From assembly GCF_001556105.1 (NCBI RefSeq), contig NZ_LSIF01000064.1:18783-82782 (forward strand): a DNA stretch of 64,000 bases. The letters are read 5' to 3'. The notes beneath the pieces are model-generated. The model saw only the letters and a program-made list of their open reading frames with translations. It was not told where the DNA came from and ran no database searches. The position numbers and the translations under genes are program-made. The DNA is from Pseudoxanthomonas mexicana (GTDB lineage Bacteria > Pseudomonadota > Gammaproteobacteria > Xanthomonadales > Xanthomonadaceae). Below are positions 55,105-62,863 of the stretch, one piece after another; the first letter of the stretch is position 1, and the number at the start of each line of letters is the position of its first letter.

Positions 55105-55752
55105 CTACAGTGCGCGCGTCGGATCCATCAGGCCCCACTGCGCGGCCAGGCGCGCCAGGGCGATGTTGTCCTGCACGCCGGTCTTCTCGAACAAACGCGT
55201 CTTGTGCGTGTTCACCGTCTTCGCGCTCAGGCTCAGTCGACGGGCGATCTCTTCCTGGCGCAGGCCCTGGGTCAGCAGCATCGCCACTTCCAGTTCGCGT
55301 GGCGACAGCGCATCGAACGGCGACGCATCGCCACCGACCGTGTGCAGTGCCAGGTTCTGCGCCACGTTGTTGCCCAGGTAGCGCTTGCCGCGCGCCACGT
55401 CGCGCACGGCGCGGATCAACTCCGCCGCATCGCCGGCCTTGCCGAGATAACCGGAGGCCCCGGCTTCCAGCAGGCGCTTGGGCAGCGGACCGTCCTCCAG
55501 CACTGACACGATGATGACGCGCACGCCGATGTCGGCGCGCACCAGGCGTTCGGTCACTTCAAGGCCGCTGTAGCCGGGCAGGTGCAGGTCGCACAGCACC
55601 ACGTCCGGCTTGAGCTGACGCACCAGCGGCAGTGCCGCCTCGCCTGTCTCCGCTTCGCCCACCACTTCGATATCGGCATCGCCTCCCAGGATCAGGCGCA
55701 TGCCGGTGCGTACCAGGGCGTGGTCGTCGATCAGGAAAACGCGGATGGTCAT
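55105..55752 (-). CDS. gacA: GacA/UvrY-type LuxR-family response regulator
   Basis: A 215-residue two-component regulator. The receiver domain (1-120) starts MTIRVFLIDDHALVRTGM with phosphoacceptor Asp55 in VVLCDLHLPGYSG and the conserved Lys in GKAGDA. The LuxR-type HTH (about 150-205) reads LSPRELEVAMLLTQGLRQEEIARRLSLSAKTVNTHKTRL. The sequence has the form of xanthomonad GacA, which with a GacS-type kinase switches on Rsm small RNAs. No kinase gene is next to it, as is normal for gacA. It diverges from the M28 peptidase gene across a 157-bp gap. Confidence 0.88.
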   Translation of the reverse strand: MTIRVFLIDDHALVRTGMRLILGGDADIEVVGEAETGEAALPLVRQLKPDVVLCDLHLPGYSGLEVTERLVRADIGVRVIIVSVLEDGPLPKRLLEAGASGYLGKAGDAAELIRAVRDVARGKRYLGNNVAQNLALHTVGGDASPFDALSPRELEVAMLLTQGLRQEEIARRLSLSAKTVNTHKTRLFEKTGVQDNIALARLAAQWGLMDPTRAL

Positions 55753-55909
55753 GGAAACGGCTGCCTCGGTAGGACGGATCGAGCGTAGGGGGGCCATCCA
55801 TCGCCGCGCAATTAACATTGTAACGATGTGCGTTTGCTACATGCGTATACGCCGGTCGAGCCGATGCGCGCACTGCGGCATACTCGGGCTTTCCAATGGG
55901 GATTCCTTC

Positions 55910-56776
55910 ATGTCCGAGCTCCGACACCGCCTGTGCCTCGCCGTCCTGCTGTCCTTCGCCGCGTCATCCGCCTGCGCCGATGACGGCGTGTCCGCACGCT
56001 GGCAGACGCAGGTGGGCGACATCAGCGCGCACGCCGATACCCGCGCACGCGGCGACGCGATCGGGCGTCGGCTCGACGCCGTGGGCATCGCCTGGAAGCG
56101 CGAAGCGTTCGAACACAACGGCCAGGCCGGACAGAATCTCGTCGCCGACCTCGGCGGACCGGACAAGGCACCGTTGCTGCTGATCGGCGCGCACTACGAC
56201 CAGGTGGCCATCGGCCATGGCGCCACCGACAACGCATCCGGTGTCGCCGCCGTGCTGGAACTGGCGCAGGCGCTGAAAGCCAAGCCCCTTGCCCATCATC
56301 GCGTGCAGGTCGTGTTCTGGGACCTGGAGGAAAAGGGCCTGCTGGGCTCCAGTGCCTGGGTCGCCACCGCGGGCCGCGAACAGCCCGCGCTGTACGTCAA
56401 CTTCGACGTCTTCGGCTGGGGCGACACGCTATGGATGATGGCGCCCGACAGCGGCACGCCGTTCGTCGCGTCCCTGCGCGAGGCCAGTGCGAAGGAGAAG
56501 CTCGGCTTCTCGCCCGGCGACAAGTATCCGCCCACCGACCACCTCGCCTTCCTCAAGGCGGGCTGGCCGGCGGTGTCGTTCTCGCTGGTGGGTAGCGACG
56601 AAATCGATCCGATCCTCGCCGTCTTCGGCGGTGGCAAGCCGGCGCAGATGCCGAAGGTGATGCAGGTGATCCACAGCCCGCGCGACACCACCGCCGAACT
56701 GGACAGCGCCCGCGTAGACGACGCACTGCGCGTGGTCGAACAGGGCCTGCGCGCCTGGGATGCTGCTGCGCACTGA
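55910..56776 (+). CDS. Exported M28-family metallopeptidase
   Basis: A 288-residue zinc peptidase of the M28/aminopeptidase-like fold. The signal peptide (about 1-22) ends in ACADD. Zinc and catalytic residues: His94 and Asp96 in GAHYDQVA, Asp107 in ATDNASGV, the Glu-Glu pair in DLEEKGLLGS (about 139-140), Asp in NFDVFGWGD and the last His in HSPRD. A GGGGA lies six bases before the ATG. The substrate is unknown. It probably cleaves amino acids or peptides in the periplasm. A weak terminator follows. Confidence 0.88.
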   Translation: MSELRHRLCLAVLLSFAASSACADDGVSARWQTQVGDISAHADTRARGDAIGRRLDAVGIAWKREAFEHNGQAGQNLVADLGGPDKAPLLLIGAHYDQVAIGHGATDNASGVAAVLELAQALKAKPLAHHRVQVVFWDLEEKGLLGSSAWVATAGREQPALYVNFDVFGWGDTLWMMAPDSGTPFVASLREASAKEKLGFSPGDKYPPTDHLAFLKAGWPAVSFSLVGSDEIDPILAVFGGGKPAQMPKVMQVIHSPRDTTAELDSARVDDALRVVEQGLRAWDAAAH

Positions 56777-56802
56777 TGCCATCGCGAACGGCGGATACAC
56801 GA

Positions 56803-56824
56803 ACGGGCCCTTTCGGGCCCGTTT
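56803..56824 (+). terminator. Intrinsic terminator after the M28 peptidase
   Basis: ACGGGCCC (56803-56810) and GGGCCCGT (56815-56822) pair around TTTC, followed by only TTT before G. It ends transcription of the peptidase gene but the U-tract is short. Confidence 0.7.
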
Positions 56825-56825
56825 G

Positions 56826-57202
56826 CGTTGGGGCGAGAACACGCCTGGCTCTCCGGGCGGCGACGGTGTCGGACTCGCGGTCCACCGCCAGGCGCAGCGC
56901 GGAACAGGGGGTGTCCGGGTGAGCTGCGTTCGGTTCTCTCGTGGTGCCCTGGGTGTCAGCCTTGCGGCTCGGTAGCAGGGGGTGTGCGGGGGACGGAAGG
57001 GGTGGATCCGCCGGCCCGACCACTGTGCGTTTTTTACGGGCGCGGATGCGAAGGCGGCGTGTAGATCGTTCAGCCTGACCGCACAGTTTTCTCACGCGCT
57101 GTCGACACCGCTTAATCGTGGCAAACGGCACGCGGCGCCTATGCATCGGCATCACGGAACGCCACGTAGGTTTCGACACAGGCAACACACCTCCACGCCG
57201 CC
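56826..57202. other. Gene-poor gap before a small orphan
   Basis: About 377 bp with no open frame that looks like protein on either strand. It is G-rich (runs such as GGGGGACGG) and has a TTTTTTAC run at about 57031. I see no strong promoter, repeat or convincing stem. A small RNA is possible but not supported. Confidence 0.5.
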
Positions 57203-57424
57203 ATGATGACCTTCGATCTGTTCCATACACCTGCTGACGATGGTTCCTTCGAACTGTCCATCAACGAGTCGCCTCCCCTGCACTTCAGCACGCCGGGCGC
57301 CGCGCTCGGCTACGCCGTCAAGCTGGCCAACCAGCGCCACCACCAGGGCCTGGACTACGCGATCAACATCGAAGGCGGCGACGGTCGCTGGCGTCTGTTC
57401 GAAGGCTGGCGGCTCTGCGCCTGA
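57203..57424 (+). CDS. Small hypothetical protein
   Basis: A 73-residue soluble protein beginning MMTFDLFHTPADDGSFELS (ATG at 57203 or 57206) and ending DGRWRLFEGWRLCA. Its pattern, two short beta strands, a helix (ALGYAVKLANQRH) and two more strands, reads as a compact folded domain. I recognise no family. No strong Shine-Dalgarno is visible. It stands alone, 99 bp ahead of the PEP-mutase-like gene. Confidence 0.6.
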   Translation: MMTFDLFHTPADDGSFELSINESPPLHFSTPGAALGYAVKLANQRHHQGLDYAINIEGGDGRWRLFEGWRLCA

Positions 57425-57523
57425 GTCGAGGCCCCCGGCGCAAGGACGGTGGCCGCATGTGGTGAGTCCAGCCGGCACGGGCGTGTCACCCTGTCGCCCC
57501 ATGCCAACGACAACCGGGATGCC

Positions 57524-58318
57524 ATGACCGCCGCCGCACGCTTCCGCGCCCTGCACACGCAGGGCCTGTTCCGCCTCGCCAACGCATGGGATGCCGGTAC
57601 CGCCCGGTTGATCGAACACCTCGGCGCACCCGCCGTTGCCACCACCAGTGCGGGGCTTGCGTGGGCGCAGGGTTATCCCGATGGCGACGCGCTGGACGTG
57701 GATGCGCTGGTCAATGCCGTCAGCAGCATCACGCGGGTTATCCGCGTGCCGCTGACCGTCGATGTCGAAGGCGGCTATTCGGACGATCCCGCCGCCGTTG
57801 CCGCCACCGTGCTGCGCGTCGTGCGTGCCGGTGCAGCCGGCATCAACCTCGAAGACGGGGCCGGAGACCCCGCGCGGCTCGCCGCGAAGATCCAGGCGAT
57901 CCGCGAGGCCTGCGTGGCCCACGACCTGGATGTCTTCATCAATGCACGCACCGACGTCTACCTGCGCAGCCTGGTGGCGGAGAACGCGCGCATCGACGAA
58001 ACGCTCGCTCGCGCCGCCCGTTACCGCGCTGCCGGCACCGACGGCCTGTTCGTACCGGGCCTGGTCGATGCCGATGCCATCCGCACGCTCGCCTCGCAAT
58101 GCGGGCTGCCGCTCAACGTGATGCTGCGTCCGCCGCTGCGTGATCTCGCCGCACTCGAACGCCTCGGTGTGCGCCGCATCAGCACGGGATCGGCACTGGC
58201 GGAATCGATGTACGGCCAACTGGCCGCGCAGGTCGACACGTTCCTGCATGCCGACACCACACCCCTGCCCGATCCGCAGGCGATGGGCTACGGCGCCATC
58301 AACGGCCTGTTCGGCTAA
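57524..58318 (+). CDS. Isocitrate lyase/PEP mutase superfamily protein
   Basis: A 264-residue TIM-barrel enzyme of the ICL/PEPM superfamily. Superfamily marks are FRLANAWDAGTARLIEHLG, ATTSAGLAWAQGYPDGD, the metal-binding Asp and Glu in VDVEGGYSDDP, INLEDG and NARTD. The isocitrate-lyase CGH catalytic loop is absent, so it is one of the many uncharacterised carboxyphosphonoenolpyruvate-mutase-like proteins, perhaps a C-C lyase. ATG at 57524 gives MTAAARFRALHTQGLF. The 3' end is followed by the folded non-coding stretch described separately. Confidence 0.88.
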   Translation: MTAAARFRALHTQGLFRLANAWDAGTARLIEHLGAPAVATTSAGLAWAQGYPDGDALDVDALVNAVSSITRVIRVPLTVDVEGGYSDDPAAVAATVLRVVRAGAAGINLEDGAGDPARLAAKIQAIREACVAHDLDVFINARTDVYLRSLVAENARIDETLARAARYRAAGTDGLFVPGLVDADAIRTLASQCGLPLNVMLRPPLRDLAALERLGVRRISTGSALAESMYGQLAAQVDTFLHADTTPLPDPQAMGYGAINGLFG

Positions 58319-58333
58319 GCCCGCACGGGGTGG

Positions 58334-58349
58334 GTAGGAATTTTCCTAC
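58334..58349 (+). promoter_or_regulatory. GacA-box-like palindrome
   Basis: GTAGGAA and TTCCTAC are perfect reverse complements around TT, just 15 bases after the PEP-mutase-like gene. Read as an 18-base element, GGTAGG-N6-CCTACA, it matches the GacA upstream activating sequence TGTAAG-N6-CTTACA at 9 of the 12 fixed bases with the same spacing. It is located upstream of the folded non-coding region. Confidence 0.45.
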
Positions 58350-58387
58350 AGCACGCCGGGACAACACCCGACTGTGAATGTGAACGG

Positions 58388-58540
58388 CGTGGGCGACGAT
58401 ACCCACGTCCCCGGCAGCACGCCCTGCGCAGGCCATGCATGGCCGCTCTGCAATGGAAATGGGCGCTGCCTTGAGCAAGCAGCACTGCCGGAGCCGGGGA
58501 CTCCCCTTTCAGACCCGACCACCTTGGTCGGGTTTTCTTT
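58388..58540 (+). ncRNA. Candidate structured small RNA with intrinsic terminator
   Basis: No gene covers this strand here, yet the plus strand folds heavily: hairpin CGTGGG/CCCACG (58388-58407), long-range stem GTCCCCGGC (58407-58415) with GCCGGGGAC (58493-58501), palindrome GGCCATGCATGGCC (58431-58444), hairpin GCTGCcTT-GAGC-AAGCAGC (58465-58483), and a terminator at 58513-58540. The first hairpin and the long-range stem share base 58407, so they may be alternatives at the edge. The true 5' end is not known. It could instead be the structured 3' UTR of the upstream gene. One ANGGA motif (AATGGAAA) is present, fewer than in typical Rsm RNAs. Confidence 0.45.
58513..58540 (+). terminator. Intrinsic terminator ending the non-coding region
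   Basis: ACCCGACC and GGTCGGGT form an 8-bp stem around ACCTT, followed by TTTCTTT. Only the plus strand has the T-rich tail, so it ends a plus-strand transcript coming from 58.3-58.5 kb. Confidence 0.85.
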
Positions 58541-58551
58541 TGCGGCCCGCC

Positions 58552-58665
58552 TCAGCGGGTCGCCGGTCCCAGCCACAGTTCGGGCGCCTGCGCCAACCCG
58601 AACAACACCAGCGCCGTGGCCGCGATCAACAGCCACGCCATGCTCCGCACGACCAGTAAGCGCAT
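58552..58665 (-). CDS. 37-residue membrane miniprotein
   Basis: A short open frame MRLLVVRSMAWLLIAATAL... ending LWLGPATR, with one hydrophobic helix (about residues 9-27) and basic ends, an N-in orientation by the positive-inside rule. An AGGAG lies seven bases upstream of the ATG at 58665. The gene is on the same strand as ggpPS and lies 69 bp beyond its stop codon, so it could be transcribed with it. Family and function unknown; small size leaves real doubt. Confidence 0.5.
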   Translation of the reverse strand: MRLLVVRSMAWLLIAATALVLFGLAQAPELWLGPATR

Positions 58666-58734
58666 TGAGGGTCTCCTGCCCCGGGTGTGAGTCGACTATC
58701 GCGGCACGCACGAGGCGCGTCAAACGTAAATGCA

Positions 58735-61032
58735 TTAAGCGGCGATCGCCGGCCGTATCCCCGTGTGCGCGTCGTCGTCCACGCCGCGCGTGGCGGCCAG
58801 GAATTCACGGCCCCAGCGCGACAGATCGTGATGCCGCACGATGTCGAACAGCCGGCGCTGGCGGTCCTCGCGTTCGCCCGGTGTCATCACCAGCGCCTGC
58901 CGCAGCGTGCGCGCCATGTCGGCCGGGTCGTGCGGATTGGTCAGCACCGCGCCCTTCAGTTCCGCCGCCGCGCCGGCGAACTCCGACAGCACCAGTACGC
59001 CGTCGCCGCCGTCCAGGCCCTGCACGGCGACGAATTCCTTCGCCACCAGGTTCAGGCCATCGCGCAGCGGCGTGATCCACATGACGTCGGCCGCGGCGTA
59101 ATGCGCCACCACGTCGGCGAACGGCAGCACCCGCGAGAAGAAGCGCACCGGCGTCCAGTCCAGCTGCGACAGCCGGCCATTGATGCGGCCCACCGCCTGC
59201 TCGATCTGTTGCTGCAGCGGGCGATACACCGTCATCTCCTTGGCCGCCGGCACGCAGACCAGCACCAGCGTCACCTCGCCGCGCAGCTCGGGCGATTCGT
59301 CCAGCAGGCGTTCGAACGCGTGCAGCTTCTGCAGGATGCCCTTGGTGTAATCCAGCCGCTCGATCGACAGCACCAGCTTGCGCCGGCCGATCTCGTCGCG
59401 GATACGCGCGATGTCGTCGGCCACCTGCTCGGTCTCCAGGCTGGCGCGGATGCGGCCCACGTCGGTGCCGATCGGATGCGCGCCGATGCGTACCGTGCGC
59501 CCGTCGATGCGCAGCTCGGTCGCCATGTCCTCCACGCCCACGGCGCAGCCGAAGGTCAGGAAGCGCGGCGCGCACGACGCACGCGCGGTCACTTCCACCG
59601 GGAACGTGCTGCGCACCGCGTCGGTGAAGTTCTCCGCATGGCGCGGGATGTGGAAGCCCACGTAATCGCACGCCAGCAGGCTGCCGAGGATCTCGCGGCG
59701 CCACGGCAGGATCGCGAAGATGTCGGCCGACGGGAACTGCGTGTGGTGGAAGAAGGCGATCTTCACGTCCGGCCGCAGCTCGCGCAGCACCGACGGCACC
59801 ATCCACAGGTTGTAGTCGTGCAGCCACACCGTCGCGCCCGGCGCGGCCTCGGCGGCGGCGGCTTCGGCGAAGCGGCGGTTGACGCGCTTGAACAGCGCCC
59901 AGTCGTCCTCGCTGAAGCGCGCACGCTCCCAGAAGCTGTTGATGACCGGCCAGAACGCTTCCTTCGAGAAGCGTTTGTAGAACACGTCCACCTCGTGCTT
60001 GGTCAGCGCCACGTGGGCCGCGGTCAGGCCCGGATAGCGCTCGGCATCGACCGGTGCGCGCGCTTCCACCGGCGGGGCCTTCGGATCGTCCACCGTCCAC
60101 GCCACCCATGAGCCGGGCTGGCCCTCGCCGAAGAAGCTCAGCAGGCTGGGGATGATGCCGTTCGGCGAGCTGTGCGGCCGGCGCACGCGCTGGCCGTCGA
60201 CGATGTGCTCCTCGTACGGCAGGCGGTGGTAGACCATCACCAGTTCGGCCTTGCCGGGCGGGTGCAGCGTGGGCGTGTAGTCGTCGGCATCGAGCAGCGC
60301 GAAATGCGCCATCGCCTGCAGGATGCCGCCGCAGCCGGGCGCCTCGGCATGCAGCACGTTGTCCATGCCGGTGGTGGCCGCGACCAGCGCCGGCTCCGAC
60401 TCGCCGACGCACACGCCGGGGAAGCCTTCGCCGTACATCGACAGGTCGTTGAGCGTGTCGCCGGCGACCAGTACACGCGCGTGCTCGAGGTCGAGTTCGT
60501 CGACCAGCGCGGTCAGCGTGCTGCCCTTGCGCGTGCCGCGCGGCAGGATGTCGAGGTAACGGTCGGCCGAATACAGCACTTCGCAGCCCAGCGACGCCGC
60601 GACGGCTTCGACGTCCGCCTGGATCGTCGACAGCTGTTCCGGATGGCAGTAGTACGAGCAGCGACGCTCCTGCGGTACTTCCTGGCGCACCAGCATCGGG
60701 AAGCGACGCATCGCCTCGGCGACGACATGCTCGCCCGGCCAGCGCGCCTCGATCTGCGACTGCAACGGCTGGATCGGCTGCATGTCGGCGGTGCGCAGCA
60801 CGGTCGCGCCGACATCGCAGATCACGTAATCCGGCGTGGGCAGGCCAGGATCGGCGAGCAGCGGCAGGATCGCCTCGCGCCCGCGGCCGGTCACCCACGC
60901 CAGCTTGACGTCCGGATGCGCATCGACCAGGTGGTACAGGCGCTTGCGCGCATCGGCATCACCGGCCAGGAAGGTGCCATCCAGATCGGTGGCCAGCAGC
61001 AACGGTGGCGAGGGGGTTTTCAACAGGGTCAT
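58735..61032 (-). CDS. ggpPS: Glucosylglycerol-phosphate phosphatase/synthase fusion
   Basis: Makes the compatible solute glucosylglycerol from ADP-glucose and glycerol-3-phosphate, then removes the phosphate. The 765-residue protein has an N-terminal HAD-IIB phosphatase (about 10-250) with the catalytic pair Asp16/Asp18 in ATDLDGTF, WVTGRG, and GDTLNDLSM, and a C-terminal GT20 glycosyltransferase (about 265-735) with VWLHDYNLW, FFHHTQFPS, DYVGFHIPRHAENF, ERLDYTKGI and TPLRDGLNLVAKEFVA. The order phosphatase-then-synthase is that of GgpPS from Stenotrophomonas rhizophila and differs from trehalose enzymes, where the synthase comes first. The start MTLLKTPSPPLLL is chosen with ATGGAG upstream. 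Confidence 0.85.
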   Translation of the reverse strand: MTLLKTPSPPLLLATDLDGTFLAGDADARKRLYHLVDAHPDVKLAWVTGRGREAILPLLADPGLPTPDYVICDVGATVLRTADMQPIQPLQSQIEARWPGEHVVAEAMRRFPMLVRQEVPQERRCSYYCHPEQLSTIQADVEAVAASLGCEVLYSADRYLDILPRGTRKGSTLTALVDELDLEHARVLVAGDTLNDLSMYGEGFPGVCVGESEPALVAATTGMDNVLHAEAPGCGGILQAMAHFALLDADDYTPTLHPPGKAELVMVYHRLPYEEHIVDGQRVRRPHSSPNGIIPSLLSFFGEGQPGSWVAWTVDDPKAPPVEARAPVDAERYPGLTAAHVALTKHEVDVFYKRFSKEAFWPVINSFWERARFSEDDWALFKRVNRRFAEAAAAEAAPGATVWLHDYNLWMVPSVLRELRPDVKIAFFHHTQFPSADIFAILPWRREILGSLLACDYVGFHIPRHAENFTDAVRSTFPVEVTARASCAPRFLTFGCAVGVEDMATELRIDGRTVRIGAHPIGTDVGRIRASLETEQVADDIARIRDEIGRRKLVLSIERLDYTKGILQKLHAFERLLDESPELRGEVTLVLVCVPAAKEMTVYRPLQQQIEQAVGRINGRLSQLDWTPVRFFSRVLPFADVVAHYAAADVMWITPLRDGLNLVAKEFVAVQGLDGGDGVLVLSEFAGAAAELKGAVLTNPHDPADMARTLRQALVMTPGEREDRQRRLFDIVRHHDLSRWGREFLAATRGVDDDAHTGIRPAIAA

Positions 61033-61410
61033 GCGGGTGCACTCCATAACGCGGGCGATGCCGCGCACGAAGCACGACGCGGATGCGTCAAAGGACGCAG
61101 GCGGGGAATCACGCATCGGGAGCGCGCCGCTATGCAGGGCGCAAAGAGAAGGGTTGCCGCGTGCGAGGCACGCTACGCGCGAAGCGCGACAGATGTGCGT
61201 CCGTCCCCAAGCGTGGACGCGGACATCGACTGATGCGATGCAGCATTGTAGTCCGCATCTCACATTCGAAGGTCAACGCGATGTTAAGAAGGTTAAATCG
61301 ACGCGCGTAGAGACACTTTTATGCATGCCCAGCGCCGTTGACAGCATCTCCGCTCGCAGCACGACGTCACGTTGCGGCCCGGAAGCGGCGCTCGTCCATC
61401 CGCAAGATCG
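61033..61410. other. Upstream region of ggpPS
   Basis: About 380 bp between the ggpPS start and the repeat array. It is less GC-rich near 61250-61330 (GTTAAGAAGGTTAAATCGAC), the likeliest place for the ggpPS promoter on the minus strand. I see no plausible additional gene. Confidence 0.5.
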
Positions 61411-61934
61411 GACGTTGGATCGAATTGATCCACGCATCCATCGCCAAGACCCGACGTTGCATCGAAACGATGCACGGATCCATCGAAACGATGCAACGCC
61501 CGACCAAAACGACGGACCGATCCATCAGAAAGATGGAACGTTGGATCGAAACGATGCACTGATCCATCAAAAAGATGGAGCGCTGGGTCGAAACGATGCA
61601 CTGATCCATCAAAAAGACGGAACGCTGGATCGAAACGATGCATTGATCCATCAAAAAGACGGAACGCCAGACGAGATCCCCCGCTCTCCCCACCGGGTAC
61701 GCGCTGACGTAAAAGAGCCCGCGAGGCCACCAAGCCGACGTGTCCTCCCTGGCATCCCGCTGCCTGGCGGGCCAGCCCTGCACCGCGGGGTCTGCGCCAG
61801 TCGATGAAGACCTTGCCGCTGCCGTACTCCCACCGCCACGGCACGCCGGTCTCGCCCAGCACGAACGCCACCGGCCGCGGAAACGCGCGCTCGGCGCGCA
61901 CGTCGTTGCCCGGGATCACCCGGCGCGGGGTCAC
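61293..61934 (-). other. Doubtful coupled open frame reading through the repeats
   Basis: A 213-codon open frame begins at a GTG that overlaps the ZIP gene stop codon (GTGA). Its first ~55 residues ([18 protein letters not shown], later GETGVPWRWEYGSGKVFIDW) look like real protein; then it runs through the 42-bp units as 14-residue repeats of the type LFDGSVHRFDPALH. At least one other minus frame and one plus frame are also open here, and differences between units fall at all codon positions, so I do not call it a gene. It could be a remnant of one. Confidence 0.25.
61411..61662. repeat. Six tandem 42-bp repeats
   Basis: Six contiguous units at 61411, 61453, 61495, 61537, 61579 and 61621, each exactly 42 bp; the last three are near-identical and the first three are diverged. 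A unit starts AACGTTGGATCGAAACGATG and ends TCAAAAAGATGG. Each unit carries two small inverted repeats, TGGATC...GATCCA and CCATC-AAAAA-GATGG. Partial copies flank the array (end of a unit before 61411, AACGCC after 61662). There are no spacers, so it is not a CRISPR. It lies in the upstream region of ggpPS. Confidence 0.92.
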
Positions 61935-62863
61935 CCCAGCGCCGTATCCAGCACCATCATCAGCACGAAGCCGATCATCAGGCCGGTGGTGGCGAAGCTT
62001 TCGTGACCCTTGCGGTGGGACTCGGGAATGATCTCGTGGCTGATGACGAACAGCATGGCGCCGGCAGCGAAGCCGAGGCCCCACGGCAGCAGCATCTGCG
62101 AGTGCGCCGCCACCGAGGCACCGAGCACCGCGCCCACCGGTTCGACCAGGCCACTCGCCGCGCCGATGAACACCGACAGCCAGCGTTTGTAACCGGCCGA
62201 CAGCAGCGCGACGGCGACGACGAGGCCTTCCGGCACGTCCTGCAGCGCGATGCCGATGGCGAGTGCGTTCGCGCGCGCCACGCCTTCGTTGCCCGCATAG
62301 CCGACGCCGATGGCAAGACCCTCGGGAAGGTTGTGCAGGGCGATGGCGAACACGAACAGCCACGTGCGCCGCAGCTTCTCCGACGTCTGCCCTTCCCTGC
62401 CCTTGATGAAATGCTCGTGCGGCAGCAGCCGGTCGAGCGACATCATCACTGTGCCGCCCAGCAGGATCGCCAACCCGATGACCGCGCTGGCGGCGGCTTC
62501 GCCACCCCCGAACATCGTGGTGCGCTGCGCCGCCGCCAGCCCGGGCATGATCAGCGAGAACGCGCACGCCGCCAGCATCACCCCCGCGCCGAAGCCGAGC
62601 AGCGTGTCCTGCGTGCGGTCGGACAGGCGCTGCGAGAACAGCACCGGCATCGCGCCGAGCGCGGTCGCCATCGCCGCGACCGAGCCGCCCATGAAGGCGT
62701 CGCGGATCACCGGCGAGCTGTTCACGAACTCCCAGAAACTCCAGCCCGCGGCAACGATGCCGAGCGCGAGGATGGCGACACCGACGGCGCGACGCACATC
62801 GCGCATGCGCAGCGCCGGCGCCTTCAGGCCGCCCAAGGGCGCGTCAGCGTCCGGCGTCGGCAT
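61931..62863 (-). CDS. ZIP-family divalent metal transporter
   Basis: A 310-residue inner-membrane protein with eight hydrophobic helices and the metal-binding histidine motifs [17 protein letters not shown] and [15 protein letters not shown] on helices IV and V, plus the His-rich loop LPHEHFIKG. It belongs to the GufA/ZupT-like ZIP branch, which imports Mn2+, Zn2+ or Fe2+. Its ATG at 62863 overlaps the last 20 bases of sodA, so the pair is translationally coupled; supply of manganese to the Mn-type SOD is a reasonable inference. The N-terminal 20 residues are cytoplasmic and charged. Confidence 0.92.
   Translation of the reverse strand: MPTPDADAPLGGLKAPALRMRDVRRAVGVAILALGIVAAGWSFWEFVNSSPVIRDAFMGGSVAAMATALGAMPVLFSQRLSDRTQDTLLGFGAGVMLAACAFSLIMPGLAAAQRTTMFGGGEAAASAVIGLAILLGGTVMMSLDRLLPHEHFIKGREGQTSEKLRRTWLFVFAIALHNLPEGLAIGVGYAGNEGVARANALAIGIALQDVPEGLVVAVALLSAGYKRWLSVFIGAASGLVEPVGAVLGASVAAHSQMLLPWGLGFAAGAMLFVISHEIIPESHRKGHESFATTGLMIGFVLMMVLDTALG

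Noticed and set aside
57020..57045. Terminator-like T-run near 57031
   Set aside because: No convincing stem precedes the six T.
58735..61032. Trehalose synthase/phosphatase (OtsA-OtsB) fusion
   Set aside because: Domain order is phosphatase first with a HAD-IIB type, as in GgpPS; kept as a lower-probability alternative only.
61338..61562. Plus-strand open frame through the 42-bp repeats
   Set aside because: It runs into stop codons in the best-conserved units and has no ribosome site.
61411..61662. CRISPR array
   Set aside because: Units are directly adjacent with no spacers and there are no cas genes.
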